From contig OY970201.1 of the NCBI GenBank assembly GCA_963708245.1, positions 4,340,001 through 4,404,000 on the forward strand: 64,000 bases of DNA, read 5' to 3'. The position numbers were made by a program, and so were the translations under genes. The DNA comes from CAVYXK01 sp963708245. GTDB lineage: Bacteria; Pseudomonadota; Alphaproteobacteria; Acetobacterales; Acetobacteraceae. Positions 1-8,112 of this stretch are shown piece after piece. Every line of letters starts with the position of its first letter. The first letter of the stretch is position 1. The notes under the pieces were generated by a model that was given only the letters and a program-made list of their open reading frames with translations, did not search any database and was not told the DNA's origin.

Positions 1-340
1 GCTTCGCGAGCTGACGGTCATAAAATCCGACGGCAGGCGAGTGCCGTTCGACCGCGACAAGCTGGCGCGCTCAATTCGCATAGCGTTGCGCAAACGCCCC
101 ATCCAGGAAGAGCGAATCGAGCGCATCGTCAACGGCGTAGTGCGCCAGCTCGAAGCCTCCGGCGAGAGCGATATCCCGAGCAAGCAAATCGGGGAGCTGG
201 TGATGGACACGCTAAAGGAGCTCGACCCCGTCGCCTATGTTCGTTTCGCCAGTGTCTATCGCAATTTCCGCGAAGCGAAGGATTTCGAGGAGTTTGTAGG
301 TACGCTCGCCGAACCCGCGCCGGGCGGCGAGGCTGGATAG
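1..340 (+). CDS. nrdR: Transcriptional repressor NrdR, 5'-truncated by window edge
   Basis: NrdR represses ribonucleotide reductase genes and senses dATP/ATP through its ATP-cone. The frame is open from base 2 with no start, so the N-terminal zinc ribbon lies outside the window. What is visible is the ATP-cone: 'LRELTVIKSDGRRVPFDR' followed by 'KLARSI' and 'DPVAYVRFASVYRNF', all typical of the family. The stop at 338-340 lies 5 bp before ribD. The order nrdR-ribD-ribE-ribBA-ribH-nusB is common in alphaproteobacteria, which supports the call. Identification is firm; only the missing 5' part is unseen. Confidence 0.93.
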   Translation, partial: LRELTVIKSDGRRVPFDRDKLARSIRIALRKRPIQEERIERIVNGVVRQLEASGESDIPSKQIGELVMDTLKELDPVAYVRFASVYRNFREAKDFEEFVGTLAEPAPGGEAG

Positions 341-345
341 CGGAA

Positions 346-1455
346 ATGGGCGCGCCCTCGCCAGACGATGTCGCACATATGCGGGCTGCGCTGGCGCTGG
401 CGCGACGGGGAATCGGCACTACCTGGCCCAATCCGGCGGTCGGTTGCGTCGTGGTCGAGGACGGACGGGTGGTCGGCCGGGCCGTTACGGCACCAGGGGG
501 GCGGCCACATGCGGAGACGCTCGCCCTCGAGCGGGCGGGCGAAACGGCGCGAGGCGCCACCGCCTATATCACGCTGGAGCCGTGCTGCCACTGGGGCCGC
601 ACCCCGCCCTGCACCGATGCGCTGATCGCCGCCGGCATTGCTCGCGTGGTGATCGGCGCACATGACCCCGATCCGCGCGTCGATGGCGCCGGTACAGCTC
701 GCTTGCGCGCCGCCGGCGTCGAGGTGGTCGAGGGCGTGCTGGAGCTGGACGCACGCGAGACAGTGGCTGGGTTCATGCTTCGGTTGCGTCTGGGAAGGCC
801 TCTGGTCACGTTGAAGCTTGCTTCGACGTTGGACGGGCGGATCGCCACGGCTGGCGGCGAGAGCCGGTGGATCACCGGGGCGGCGGCACGACGCGCGGCG
901 CATGCGCTGCGGGGCCGGCACGATGCGGTGCTGGTAGGGAGCGGCACGGTGGCCGCCGACAACCCGGACCTGACGTGCCGATTGGCCGGCTTCCGCCCCA
1001 ATCCCTTGGTCCGGATCGTGGCGGACAGTCAGCTGCGCACTGCGCTCACCGCACGGCTGGTGGCGACTGCGGCCGAGACGCCGACCTGGATGCTGATCCG
1101 CGATGACACCGATCCGGGCAGGCGCCGCGCTTTTGCCGATGCCGGCGGCATGCTGATCGAGGTGCCGGCAGCACCGATGGGCATCGATCTCGGCCAAGCG
1201 CTCAGGCATCTTGGTAGCATCGGCATCACCTCCCTGCTGGTGGAAGGAGGCGCGCAGATCGCCGCCTCGTTGCTGCGCGAGGGGTTGGTCGATCGGCTGG
1301 CCTGGTTCCATGCACCGGCGATAATGGGCGGTGATGGCTGGCCGGCTGTCCAGGGCTTCGGCGTGGACCGGTTGCAGGGCATGCCCCAATTCCGGCGCCG
1401 CTCCTCAACCCCGTTCGGCGATGACATGCTGAGTGAGTTCGAGAGGGTCGATTAG
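346..1455 (+). CDS. ribD: Bifunctional riboflavin biosynthesis deaminase/reductase RibD
   Basis: RibD deaminates the pyrimidine intermediate made from GTP and then reduces its ribosyl side chain, the second and third steps of riboflavin synthesis. The 369-residue length is normal. The N-terminal deaminase domain (about 1-145) has the zinc motif 'HAE' and 'LEPCCHWGRTPPC'. The reductase domain (about 150-365) has 'VTLKLASTLDGRIA' and 'GGAQIAASLL'. It starts 5 bp after nrdR. Its TAG stop at 1453-1455 directly abuts the GTG start of ribE, consistent with one operon. Confidence 0.97.
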   Translation: MGAPSPDDVAHMRAALALARRGIGTTWPNPAVGCVVVEDGRVVGRAVTAPGGRPHAETLALERAGETARGATAYITLEPCCHWGRTPPCTDALIAAGIARVVIGAHDPDPRVDGAGTARLRAAGVEVVEGVLELDARETVAGFMLRLRLGRPLVTLKLASTLDGRIATAGGESRWITGAAARRAAHALRGRHDAVLVGSGTVAADNPDLTCRLAGFRPNPLVRIVADSQLRTALTARLVATAAETPTWMLIRDDTDPGRRRAFADAGGMLIEVPAAPMGIDLGQALRHLGSIGITSLLVEGGAQIAASLLREGLVDRLAWFHAPAIMGGDGWPAVQGFGVDRLQGMPQFRRRSSTPFGDDMLSEFERVD

Positions 1456-2055
1456 GTGTTCACCGGCATCGTCACGGCACTCGGCACTGTCCGCGCCATT
1501 GAACCGATCGGCGACGGCAAGGACATGCGGCTCGCCGTCGCGGCCCCGTGGGAGGACGCGGCGTCAATTCCGATCGGCGCATCGATCGCCTGCTCCGGCT
1601 GCTGCCTGACGGCGGTCGAGGTCGGGCCGGACTGGTTCGCGGCCGACGCTTCGGCCGAGACCCTGTCGAAGACCACGCTGGGGCGCTGGCTGGTCGGCAC
1701 GCGGGTCAATCTGGAACGATCGCTTCGTGTGGGCGACGAGTTGGGCGGGCACTTTGTCTCCGGCCACGTGGACGGCGTCGGTGTCGCGGTGTCGTCCGAG
1801 CCCGAGAACGGCTCGACGCGATGGTGGTTCGCGGTGCCGCGCCGCTTGGCGCGCTTCATCGCGGTGAAGGGCAGCGTTGCGGTCGACGGCGTGTCGCTGA
1901 CGGTGAACGAGGTGGACGAGGCAGGCTTTGCGGTGAACATTATCCCGCACACCGCTTCGGTGACCTGCTTCGGCTTGCTGACGCCCACCGATCCGGTGAA
2001 CATCGAAATCGACATGCTGGCACGCTATGTCGCGCGGTTGGCGGAGTTCCGATGA
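1456..2055 (+). CDS. ribE: Riboflavin synthase alpha subunit
   Basis: This enzyme dismutates two 6,7-dimethyl-8-ribityllumazine molecules into riboflavin and the pyrimidinedione. The protein has 199 residues and begins with the near-invariant 'MFTGIV', encoded here by a GTG start. The two lumazine-binding repeats are visible: 'GDELGGHFVSGHVDG' closes the first half, and 'VDGVSLTVNEV' with 'TCFG' lies in the second. It abuts ribD and overlaps ribBA by 4 bp (ATGA), indicating translational coupling. Confidence 0.97.
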   Translation: MFTGIVTALGTVRAIEPIGDGKDMRLAVAAPWEDAASIPIGASIACSGCCLTAVEVGPDWFAADASAETLSKTTLGRWLVGTRVNLERSLRVGDELGGHFVSGHVDGVGVAVSSEPENGSTRWWFAVPRRLARFIAVKGSVAVDGVSLTVNEVDEAGFAVNIIPHTASVTCFGLLTPTDPVNIEIDMLARYVARLAEFR

Positions 2056-3185
2056 TGGACGGCATCAAGAGCGTCGCCCTGTCGCAGTATCTCACCAGCG
2101 CCGATGAGCTGGTTGAGGAGGCGCGCAACGGGCGGATGTTCATCCTCGTCGATGACGAGGATCGGGAGAACGAGGGCGACCTTGTTATCCCGGCGCAGTT
2201 CGCCACGCCGGAAGCGGTGAATTTCATGGCCCGCCACGCACGCGGGCTGATCTGCCTGGCGATGACCCGCCACCGCGTCGAGCAGCTCGGCCTGGGGTTA
2301 ATGAGCGCGCACAACGGCACCCGCCACCAGACGGCGTTCACCGTCTCGATCGAGGCGCGCGAGGGCGTCACCACGGGGATCTCGGCGCATGACCGCGCGC
2401 GGACCATCGCGGTCGCAATCAATCCAGAATGCGGGCGAGATGATATCGTAACGCCCGGGCACATCTTCCCCCTGGTCGCGCGCGAGGGCGGCACGCTGGT
2501 GCGCGCGGGGCATACCGAGGCGTCGGTTGATATCGCCCGGATGGCGGGGCTCTCTCCGGCCGCGGTGGTGTGCGAGATCATGAACGACGACGGCACCATG
2601 GCTCGGCTGCCGGATCTCGTTGCCTTCGCCCAGCGACACAACCTGAAGCTTGGTACTATTGCGGACCTGATAGCGCATCGGCGGCGCACCGAGCGGCTGG
2701 TCAGACGCGTTCAGGAAGGCACGTTCGACCACGTGGCCGGTGGGCAGTGGAACTTGATCGTCTATGCCAACACGGTCGAATACCAGGAGCATTTGGCGCT
2801 GGTGAAGGGCGATCTGTCGGGCCCGGGGCCGGTGCTGGTGCGCATGCACGCGGTCGATCTGCTGGACGACATGACCGGCGGGCCGCACTGGATTTCGGTC
2901 CACAGCGCGATGAACATGATCAGCCGCGAAGGGCGCGGTGCGGTGGTGCTGATCCGTGAGCACCGGAAGACGGCACTGTCTGACCGGGTGCGGCAGCTTG
3001 CGATGTCGCTGCGCCCGCAGCAGGAGCTGCGGAATTACGGGATTGGCGCACAGATCCTGCTCGATCTCGGGGTGAAGGACATGGTGCTGTTATCCAATCG
3101 CCGGCGCACGATCATCGGGCTGGAGGGGTACGGACTGAACGTGGTGGAGACGCGGCCGATCGTTGGCGAGGCGCCGCAGCGGTGA
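2052..3185 (+). CDS. ribBA: DHBP synthase with degenerate GTP cyclohydrolase II-like domain (RibBA-like)
   Basis: The N-terminal half (about 1-210) is 3,4-dihydroxy-2-butanone-4-phosphate synthase, which makes the four-carbon riboflavin precursor from ribulose 5-phosphate. It shows 'DDEDRENEGDL', 'GLICLAM' and 'GHTEASVD'. The C-terminal half resembles GTP cyclohydrolase II, but the zinc site, normally three cysteines in the HSEC...CDCG stretch, reads 'HAVDLLDDMTGGPHWIS' with no cysteine. GTP hydrolysis by this half is therefore unlikely, and a separate RibA is expected elsewhere. The start ATG at 2052 overlaps the ribE stop; an in-frame ATG at 2055 is equally possible. The length is 377 residues. 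Similar Cys-less fusions are known in other proteobacteria. Confidence 0.93.
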   Translation: MMDGIKSVALSQYLTSADELVEEARNGRMFILVDDEDRENEGDLVIPAQFATPEAVNFMARHARGLICLAMTRHRVEQLGLGLMSAHNGTRHQTAFTVSIEAREGVTTGISAHDRARTIAVAINPECGRDDIVTPGHIFPLVAREGGTLVRAGHTEASVDIARMAGLSPAAVVCEIMNDDGTMARLPDLVAFAQRHNLKLGTIADLIAHRRRTERLVRRVQEGTFDHVAGGQWNLIVYANTVEYQEHLALVKGDLSGPGPVLVRMHAVDLLDDMTGGPHWISVHSAMNMISREGRGAVVLIREHRKTALSDRVRQLAMSLRPQQELRNYGIGAQILLDLGVKDMVLLSNRRRTIIGLEGYGLNVVETRPIVGEAPQR

Positions 3186-3664
3186 GCACCGAGGATGCAG
3201 TGCTGCCGTCGGCGCCGCGGGTCGAGGGCCCGCCGCCGCATCTGCTGGTGCTGCGGGCTCCGTATTACCGCGACGTGGTCGAGGGGCTGACGCGCGGCGC
3301 TGAGCACATCCTGCGCCAGGCCGGCGCGACGTTTGAGACTGTGGACGTATCCGGGGCGTTCGAGCTACCGCAGGCCTTGCGGATCGCGCTGCGGGGAAGC
3401 CGGCGGTTCGACGGGTACGTGGCGCTGGGGTGCGTGGTGCGGGGCGAGACCGATCACTACGACCATATCTGTCGGGAGACGATCGGCGGCCTGATGGCGG
3501 TCGCGCTGCAATTCGGCGTGGCGATGGGACAGGGCGTGCTGACGGTGCACCGGCTTGACCAGGCGCTGGCGCGCTCCGGCCAGGATAACCACAACAAGGG
3601 TGCCGAGGCGGCCGTGGCCGCGTTGGGGCAGATCGGCGCTGCGCGTCGGCTGGGGGCGGTATGA
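3182..3664 (+). CDS. ribH: 6,7-dimethyl-8-ribityllumazine synthase
   Basis: Lumazine synthase condenses the butanone phosphate with the ribityl-aminopyrimidine, the penultimate riboflavin step. The 160-residue protein contains the typical 'VSGAFELPQAL', 'YVALGCVVRGETDHYDHI' and 'DNHNKGAEAA'. The GTG start overlaps the ribBA stop by 4 bp (GTGA). It completes the riboflavin set from RibD to RibH in one operon. Confidence 0.96.
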   Translation: MSTEDAVLPSAPRVEGPPPHLLVLRAPYYRDVVEGLTRGAEHILRQAGATFETVDVSGAFELPQALRIALRGSRRFDGYVALGCVVRGETDHYDHICRETIGGLMAVALQFGVAMGQGVLTVHRLDQALARSGQDNHNKGAEAAVAALGQIGAARRLGAV

Positions 3665-3690
3665 GCGACCCTATGAGTGATGGCGGGGCG

Positions 3691-3731
3691 GCCCCCTCCC
3701 CCCATCCCCCTCCCACAAGGGGAGGGGGGGC
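3691..3731. repeat. C/G-homopolymeric palindrome between ribH and nusB
   Basis: The ribH-nusB gap contains a C-rich arm (CCCCCTCCC at 3706-3714) and its exact complement GGGAGGGGG at 3720-3728, separated by 5 bases, with another C-rich copy just before it (3692-3704). It can fold as a strong hairpin. It has no T tract and lies inside an operon, so it may be a dispersed palindromic repeat or a processing/attenuation site. A 26-codon frame spans it (3661-3741, ATG overlapping the ribH stop), but the low-complexity product is unlikely to be a real protein. Confidence 0.6.
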
Positions 3732-3741
3732 AGTGCGGTAA

Positions 3742-4227
3742 GTGGCCAAACCACGCCCCAAATCCCGCGCCCGCACTGCTTCCCGGGTCGCCGCCGTACA
3801 GGCGCTGTTCCAGAGCGAGCAGGCGCAGGAGAACCCGGAGACTGTGATCGACCAGTTCGTCCGCCACCGGTTGGGGGAATGGCCGGGCACCGGCGGCTTC
3901 GAGGAAGGTCGGGTGCCGGAGGCCGAGGTGCCGCTGTTCGCCCGCATCGTGCGGGCGGCGGTGGCGCAGCAGGACACGATCGACCAGATGCTGGTCGCGG
4001 CACTGCCGGCCGAGTGGCCGCTGGCGCGGATCGACCCGGTGCTGCGCGCGCTGATGCGCGCCGGCGGGGCAGAGCTTGGGATGGCGGACGGGCCGCCGGC
4101 GAAGGTAGTGATCAACGAATACCTGGACGTGGCGCACGGGTTCTTCGCCGGCGACGAGCCGCGGATGGCCAATGGGGTGTTGGACCGGCTCGCGCGCCTG
4201 TTGCGGCCGGGGGAGTTCATGGGGTAG
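3742..4227 (+). CDS. nusB: Transcription antitermination factor NusB
   Basis: NusB binds boxA RNA with NusE and promotes antitermination at rRNA operons. The 161-residue protein has the helical NusB pattern: 'ASRVAAVQALFQSEQ' near the N-terminus, 'DQMLVAALPAEWPLARIDPVLRAL' in the middle and 'VVINEYLDVAHGFF' near the C-terminus. The GTG start follows a TAA stop with no spacer. Position after ribH is the usual alphaproteobacterial context. Confidence 0.95.
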   Translation: MAKPRPKSRARTASRVAAVQALFQSEQAQENPETVIDQFVRHRLGEWPGTGGFEEGRVPEAEVPLFARIVRAAVAQQDTIDQMLVAALPAEWPLARIDPVLRALMRAGGAELGMADGPPAKVVINEYLDVAHGFFAGDEPRMANGVLDRLARLLRPGEFMG

Positions 4228-4486
4228 GCCGGAGCACAACTCCGTGCGGTGACACCGAGTTCGGATCGGCCGCGTGGATGCCAGCTTTGGGTAGGCGTGG
4301 CGAGCGAAATCGCGGGCGTGGGCGGAGCGACTCGCCTCAAATCCCAAAATTGTTCGCTGGTTGCTTTTACTTTCACAAGATAATGGTTTTCGTATTGTGT
4401 GCTTTCAACCTAAATCCGCAGTTGAGCGATTGCACGCGCCGGCCGAATTGGCAGATTTGGCCGGCATGAGCACAGAACAGGGAGGC

Positions 4487-4737
4487 TTTTGCATGCACTG
4501 GGCTGCGGATGGGCAGGTGAGCTTCTTCGGTCTGTTCGCGATCCCCTCGCCGTACCGGTCAATGATGGTCTTGCCCACTACTTGTTGCCTTTCCATTTTT
4601 GGGTTGCGACTGCCCTGATTATTGTTGCCGCCGGGCACGCTTGTATGGCGCTGTTTCACCATTACGTGTTGCGAGATGGCGTGCTGCAGCGCATGTTGCA
4701 GCCTCATCACGGCCGGCCAAGCAGCGTGTCGCGATGA
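4487..4737 (+). pseudogene. Cytochrome b561 C-terminal remnant, frameshifted
   Basis: Two overlapping frames together give the C-terminal third of a diheme cytochrome b561. The first frame has 'GQVSFFGLFAIPSP' (ending near 4550). The second has 'LAHYLLPFHFWVATALII' followed by 'LFHHYVLRDGVLQRML'. The HH pair and 'RDGVL.RML' ending are typical of b561 proteins, which transfer electrons across the inner membrane. The upstream two thirds (heme helices 1-3) are missing, since 4228-4486 shows no recognisable coding sequence. A frameshift near 4550 confirms that it is dead. Confidence 0.6.
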
Positions 4738-4920
4738 TACAGCTTCGACCTAGTCCGTAGACTGTAGCCGTTTGAGGCCAGCAGCCGGCCGGCTGGGCAA
4801 CGCGATCGATTGACGGAGCGGCGGTCGTACGGCTTGCTGGCAGCCCATGCATCGCGACACCGCCGACGACCACTGCTATAGCTACAAGTTCCGGCGGAGT
4901 TTGCGTCGGGAGGACAGCAG

Positions 4921-5247
4921 ATGGTGAAGCAGGACACGGCGCCTTTATTGCCGGCGATTCGCGATCTGCGCCCACCGATCAGGGTTGCTCGACCAGGTCA
5001 GCTTGTCCCCTATCGCGCGGGCGCACTGGCAATTGGGGCTGTGGCCACCGGAGCCCTGGCGCTGGGCGCGTTGGCGATCGGTGCCCTGGCGATCGGACGG
5101 CTGGCGATCGACCGCGCGGCGATCGGCGATCTGCTGCTGCGCCGCGGTCGTGCCCGACGAGTGGAGATGCAAGCCCTGGTGATCGAGGAGCTGATCGTCG
5201 GCCGTTTGACGGTGCGGGAGTTCCTACGCGGCCAGGACGGGTGCTAG
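4921..5247 (+). CDS. Small protein with A-(L/I)-A-I-G pentapeptide-like repeats
   Basis: Function not recognised. The 108-residue protein has a polar N-terminus followed from about residue 34 to 70 by tandem five-residue repeats such as 'GALAIGALAIGRLAID', then a degenerate continuation ('ALVIEELIVGRLTVREF'). The period of five with alternating small/hydrophobic residues suggests a right-handed beta-helix like pentapeptide-repeat proteins, although the exact A(D/N)LXX motif is absent. A good ribosome binding site (GGGAGGA, 4908-4914) supports the start. No signal peptide is evident. It stands alone between a b561 remnant and a convergent gene. Confidence 0.6.
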   Translation: MVKQDTAPLLPAIRDLRPPIRVARPGQLVPYRAGALAIGAVATGALALGALAIGALAIGRLAIDRAAIGDLLLRRGRARRVEMQALVIEELIVGRLTVREFLRGQDGC

Positions 5248-5254
5248 TGCCTAG

Positions 5255-7072
5255 TCATGGATTGGCATTGCTTGGCCCTGTCCGCGCCAACCGGGCGATC
5301 GCCGTCTGGTTGCCCTCGGCGGCCGCTTGCTCGAACCATTTGCGTGCCTCGACCGGGTCGCGCGGCACACCGTGCCCCGTGGCGTAAAGCCTGCCGAGAT
5401 TGAACTTCGCCGCCGCGTTGCCCTGCGCGGCCGCCAACTGATACCAAATCCGAGCCTGGACGTAGTCCTGCGGCACGGCCCACCCGTTCTCATAGAACGT
5501 CCCGATCGCATTCTGTGCGATAGCAACCGCATTGTGTGCGACAGCATTGTGCTTACCCGCAGCCCGCCGTAGCAGTTGCAGCGCCGTGGTAAGGTCCTTG
5601 GGCACCCCGGCGCCATGCTGATACATGAACGCGAGTTGCACCTCCGCCGGCGGAAAGTCACGTTTCGCCGCCCGCTGATACCATTGCGCCGCCGCCGCCA
5701 TGTCTGTCGGCACGCCGTCTCCGCGGCGGTAAATGTTTCCGAGGGTGGTCTGGGCGAGCGGGCTGCCCAAGTCGGCGGCGCGCAGCAGCCATTTGTTGCG
5801 TTGCGCCGTATCGCGGGGAACGGTGATGCCAACACCATAAAACCGGGCCAAGGCAATCTGCGCCGGCGCATAGTTCTGCTCGGCCGCGCGGCGGTACCAA
5901 TCGAGCGCTGCGCCGTAGTCGCGCGTCACGCCCCACCCGCGCTCATGCATTACTCCGTTGAAGTACTCCGCACGCGCATAGCCCTGCGCGGCGGCACGTT
6001 CGAACAGCGGCACTGCGGCGGCATAGTCCTTCGGCACACCGGTGCCTTTGGCCATCAGCAGGCCGAGATCCGTCTGTGCCTTCGGCTGGCCCTGGTCGGC
6101 AAGCGATCGAAGCGCCGGCAGGGGCACTGACGAAGTGGCCTCGGCGCTGCCTGGTTGCTCCTGCAATGGCGGTGTCTCAAGCGCGGTCGTGACTGGCGCA
6201 TTGGATGCCGCCTCGGCAGACGTGAAGAAGAAATCCCCGTCGATCGGCGAGCTCGACACCCATGGTTGCTGCGCGCCCTGGGTCTCGTGCTTCACCTTCA
6301 GCCCGACATCGTTGAACAGCCGGAAAATGTCCAACCCCGGCTGACGCATTTCGTCGGACAGTGCCATCGCGAACGGCCCGTCGGGGCCGCTGCCATCCGC
6401 GGCGACGTTGCCGGGCTGGGTGGCGAACGAGATCAGCGTGCCTTCCGGCGCGCGCATCTCCGCCAGCCCGCCGGCAACCCCGCGCGTGCCGAGACTGGCG
6501 AACGGATTGTTGCGGCAGGCGTCGAGGATGACGATGTTGAGTCGCGTGCCGGCGCCATCCATCTGCTTCAGCACAAGGTCGGCATCGATCATCTGAAAGT
6601 CGACGTCCTGAACGCGCGACGGATTGGCATCGACCGGCAGCAGCCAATTCTTCCCCTGCACCTGCACGCCATGCCCGGCGTAATAGAACAGCGCCACGTC
6701 AGCGCCCTGGATCTGCTGGCCGAAATCCTGCACGAGCTGCTCGAAATGGGATTTGTCGAGGTCGGTTTGGGCGCCACCGCCGATTAACGTGAAGCCGAGA
6801 TGTCGTACCGTATCCGCGATCAGCTTCGCGTCATTGCCGGAATTGGCGAGCCGCTCGACATGGCCATAAGCGGCGTTGCCGATCACCAGCGCGACGCGGT
6901 GCTGGTTCTCCTGTGCCGGCGCACGGACCGCACCGCTCGCAACGAGCCAACCGACAAGTACGAACTTCGCGACATGCCTACCGAAGCAACGCAGGCGACC
7001 AGGCCAGGGGAGCGACGCCCCCTGGCCTTCGGGACAAAGCGGACCCGCGAGATGCCTCAATAGTAGTACCAT
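5255..7072 (-). CDS. Secreted caspase-like (peptidase C14) protein with Sel1 repeats
   Basis: After a hydrophobic export signal ('FVLVGWLVASGAV...APAQ') comes a caspase-like domain of about 230 residues. Its His/Cys dyad is visible in 'YYAGHGVQ' and 'ILDACRNNPF', and it opens with 'RVALVIGNAAY'. A linker leads to about seven Sel1-type repeats ('G.G...D...A..W...AA..G...A...LG') running to the C-terminus. Such proteins are predicted periplasmic or secreted orthocaspases whose repeats bind partner proteins; the substrate is unknown. The start is uncertain. ATG at 7072 is used here, a GTG at 7087 is also possible, and neither has a clear ribosome site. The start overlaps the end of the small upstream gene, suggesting coupling. 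Confidence 0.85.
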   Translation of the reverse strand: MVLLLRHLAGPLCPEGQGASLPWPGRLRCFGRHVAKFVLVGWLVASGAVRAPAQENQHRVALVIGNAAYGHVERLANSGNDAKLIADTVRHLGFTLIGGGAQTDLDKSHFEQLVQDFGQQIQGADVALFYYAGHGVQVQGKNWLLPVDANPSRVQDVDFQMIDADLVLKQMDGAGTRLNIVILDACRNNPFASLGTRGVAGGLAEMRAPEGTLISFATQPGNVAADGSGPDGPFAMALSDEMRQPGLDIFRLFNDVGLKVKHETQGAQQPWVSSSPIDGDFFFTSAEAASNAPVTTALETPPLQEQPGSAEATSSVPLPALRSLADQGQPKAQTDLGLLMAKGTGVPKDYAAAVPLFERAAAQGYARAEYFNGVMHERGWGVTRDYGAALDWYRRAAEQNYAPAQIALARFYGVGITVPRDTAQRNKWLLRAADLGSPLAQTTLGNIYRRGDGVPTDMAAAAQWYQRAAKRDFPPAEVQLAFMYQHGAGVPKDLTTALQLLRRAAGKHNAVAHNAVAIAQNAIGTFYENGWAVPQDYVQARIWYQLAAAQGNAAAKFNLGRLYATGHGVPRDPVEARKWFEQAAAEGNQTAIARLARTGPSNANP

Positions 7073-7275
7073 CGACCGTGCTGCCACCGGCGGTGATTAT
7101 AGTAGTTGTGGTTCCAATAATACGGATAGCGGTGCCCATGGTAGTAATAATACACCTCGGTCACCGGACTGTCGGGCCGCGCCAGGCTCGTTCTGGTGGC
7201 AGCAAGGGCTGCCGGCGCGGCAGCCAGCGACGACAGCCCGGCAAGCGTGGCGAGTGATAGCAGGGACATGCGCAT
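7057..7275 (-). CDS. Small secreted Tyr/His-rich protein
   Basis: The 72-residue product has a clear signal peptide (about 1-25, ending 'AAPAALA') and a short mature part very rich in Tyr, His, Trp and Arg ('YYYYHGHRYPYYWNHNYYNH'). A ribosome site (GGAG) lies 9 bp before the ATG. The family is not recognised; comparable 'YYYGHR' peptides are common in alphaproteobacteria. The composition suggests metal or heme binding or surface adhesion, which is inference only. Its stop lies inside the start region of the caspase-like gene. Confidence 0.7.
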   Translation of the reverse strand: MRMSLLSLATLAGLSSLAAAPAALAATRTSLARPDSPVTEVYYYYHGHRYPYYWNHNYYNHRRWQHGRWYYY

Positions 7276-7427
7276 CGTCTTGTTCTCCGTCGAACGTCCC
7301 CCGGCCGGAAGATACCCGGGCCGGCGCGCCTGATCCTATCCGATCCGCCGCCCTGGTGCGATCGGAGTATGGCACCGAGATCGTGCGTGTGGTGTCATGG
7401 CCACAGGCGCCATGCAAGGAGGACGGA

Positions 7428-8078
7428 ATGGCGGAAAAAACCGACGGCGGCACCGACGTGTTCGAGATCATGCACACCACGCGGTCCATGCGACGGTTGC
7501 GGCCCGATCCTGTGCCGGACGAGCTGATCCGCAAGATCTTGCAGGCCGGCGCCTGTGCCGCAAACGGCGGTAACACGCAACGCTGGCGCTTCCTGGTGGT
7601 GAAGGATCCGGCAATCAAGAAAGCCGTGGCCGCCTATTACAAGCGCGCCTTCGATGAGGTGGTGGGGCCGCGTTACCGCACCAGCGCGCCACCCCCCGGC
7701 GTGAGCGCCGAGCGCTACCAGCGCCAGCACGCTGCGGTGGAGTACCTGACCGAGCATTTCCACGAGGCTCCGGTCTGGATCGTCGCCTGCATCGAAGACG
7801 CCGCTCCCGCCACCCGCTGGTCAGGCGCATCGATCTATCCGGCGGTGCAGAACATGCTGCTGGCGGCGCGCGCACTTGGCCTCGGTTCGACCCTGACCAC
7901 GCGGCATCTGCTGCACGAAAAGGAGGCGGAGGCGGCGCTCGGCCTGCCACCCGGCGTGCATTCCTACGCCATCCTGCCGATCGGCTGGCCGATGGGCCGA
8001 TTCGGTCCGGTCGGCCGCGGAGAACTCGCCGACATCGTGTACCAGGACCGCTGGGGCCAACCCTATCCCGGGCTGTAG
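7428..8078 (+). CDS. Nitroreductase-family FMN oxidoreductase
   Basis: The 216-residue protein shows the nitroreductase fold: 'HTTRSMRRLRPDPVPDELI' and 'ILQAGACAANGGNTQRW' form the FMN phosphate-binding N-terminus, and 'IYPAVQNMLLAARALGLGSTLTTRHLL' is the conserved central helix region. Such enzymes reduce nitro compounds, quinones or flavins with NAD(P)H; the true substrate cannot be told. AGGAGG at 7417-7422 fixes the ATG at 7428. It is a stand-alone gene convergent with poxB. Confidence 0.9.
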   Translation: MAEKTDGGTDVFEIMHTTRSMRRLRPDPVPDELIRKILQAGACAANGGNTQRWRFLVVKDPAIKKAVAAYYKRAFDEVVGPRYRTSAPPPGVSAERYQRQHAAVEYLTEHFHEAPVWIVACIEDAAPATRWSGASIYPAVQNMLLAARALGLGSTLTTRHLLHEKEAEAALGLPPGVHSYAILPIGWPMGRFGPVGRGELADIVYQDRWGQPYPGL

Positions 8079-8112
8079 CAGACGAAGCGATCTTGCCGAG
8101 CGTCCGTCGGCA

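Noticed and set aside
3661..3741. 26-codon gene between ribH and nusB
   Set aside because: The frame is made of the C/G palindrome and encodes a Pro/Gly low-complexity stretch; overlap with both neighbours is explained by operon packing.
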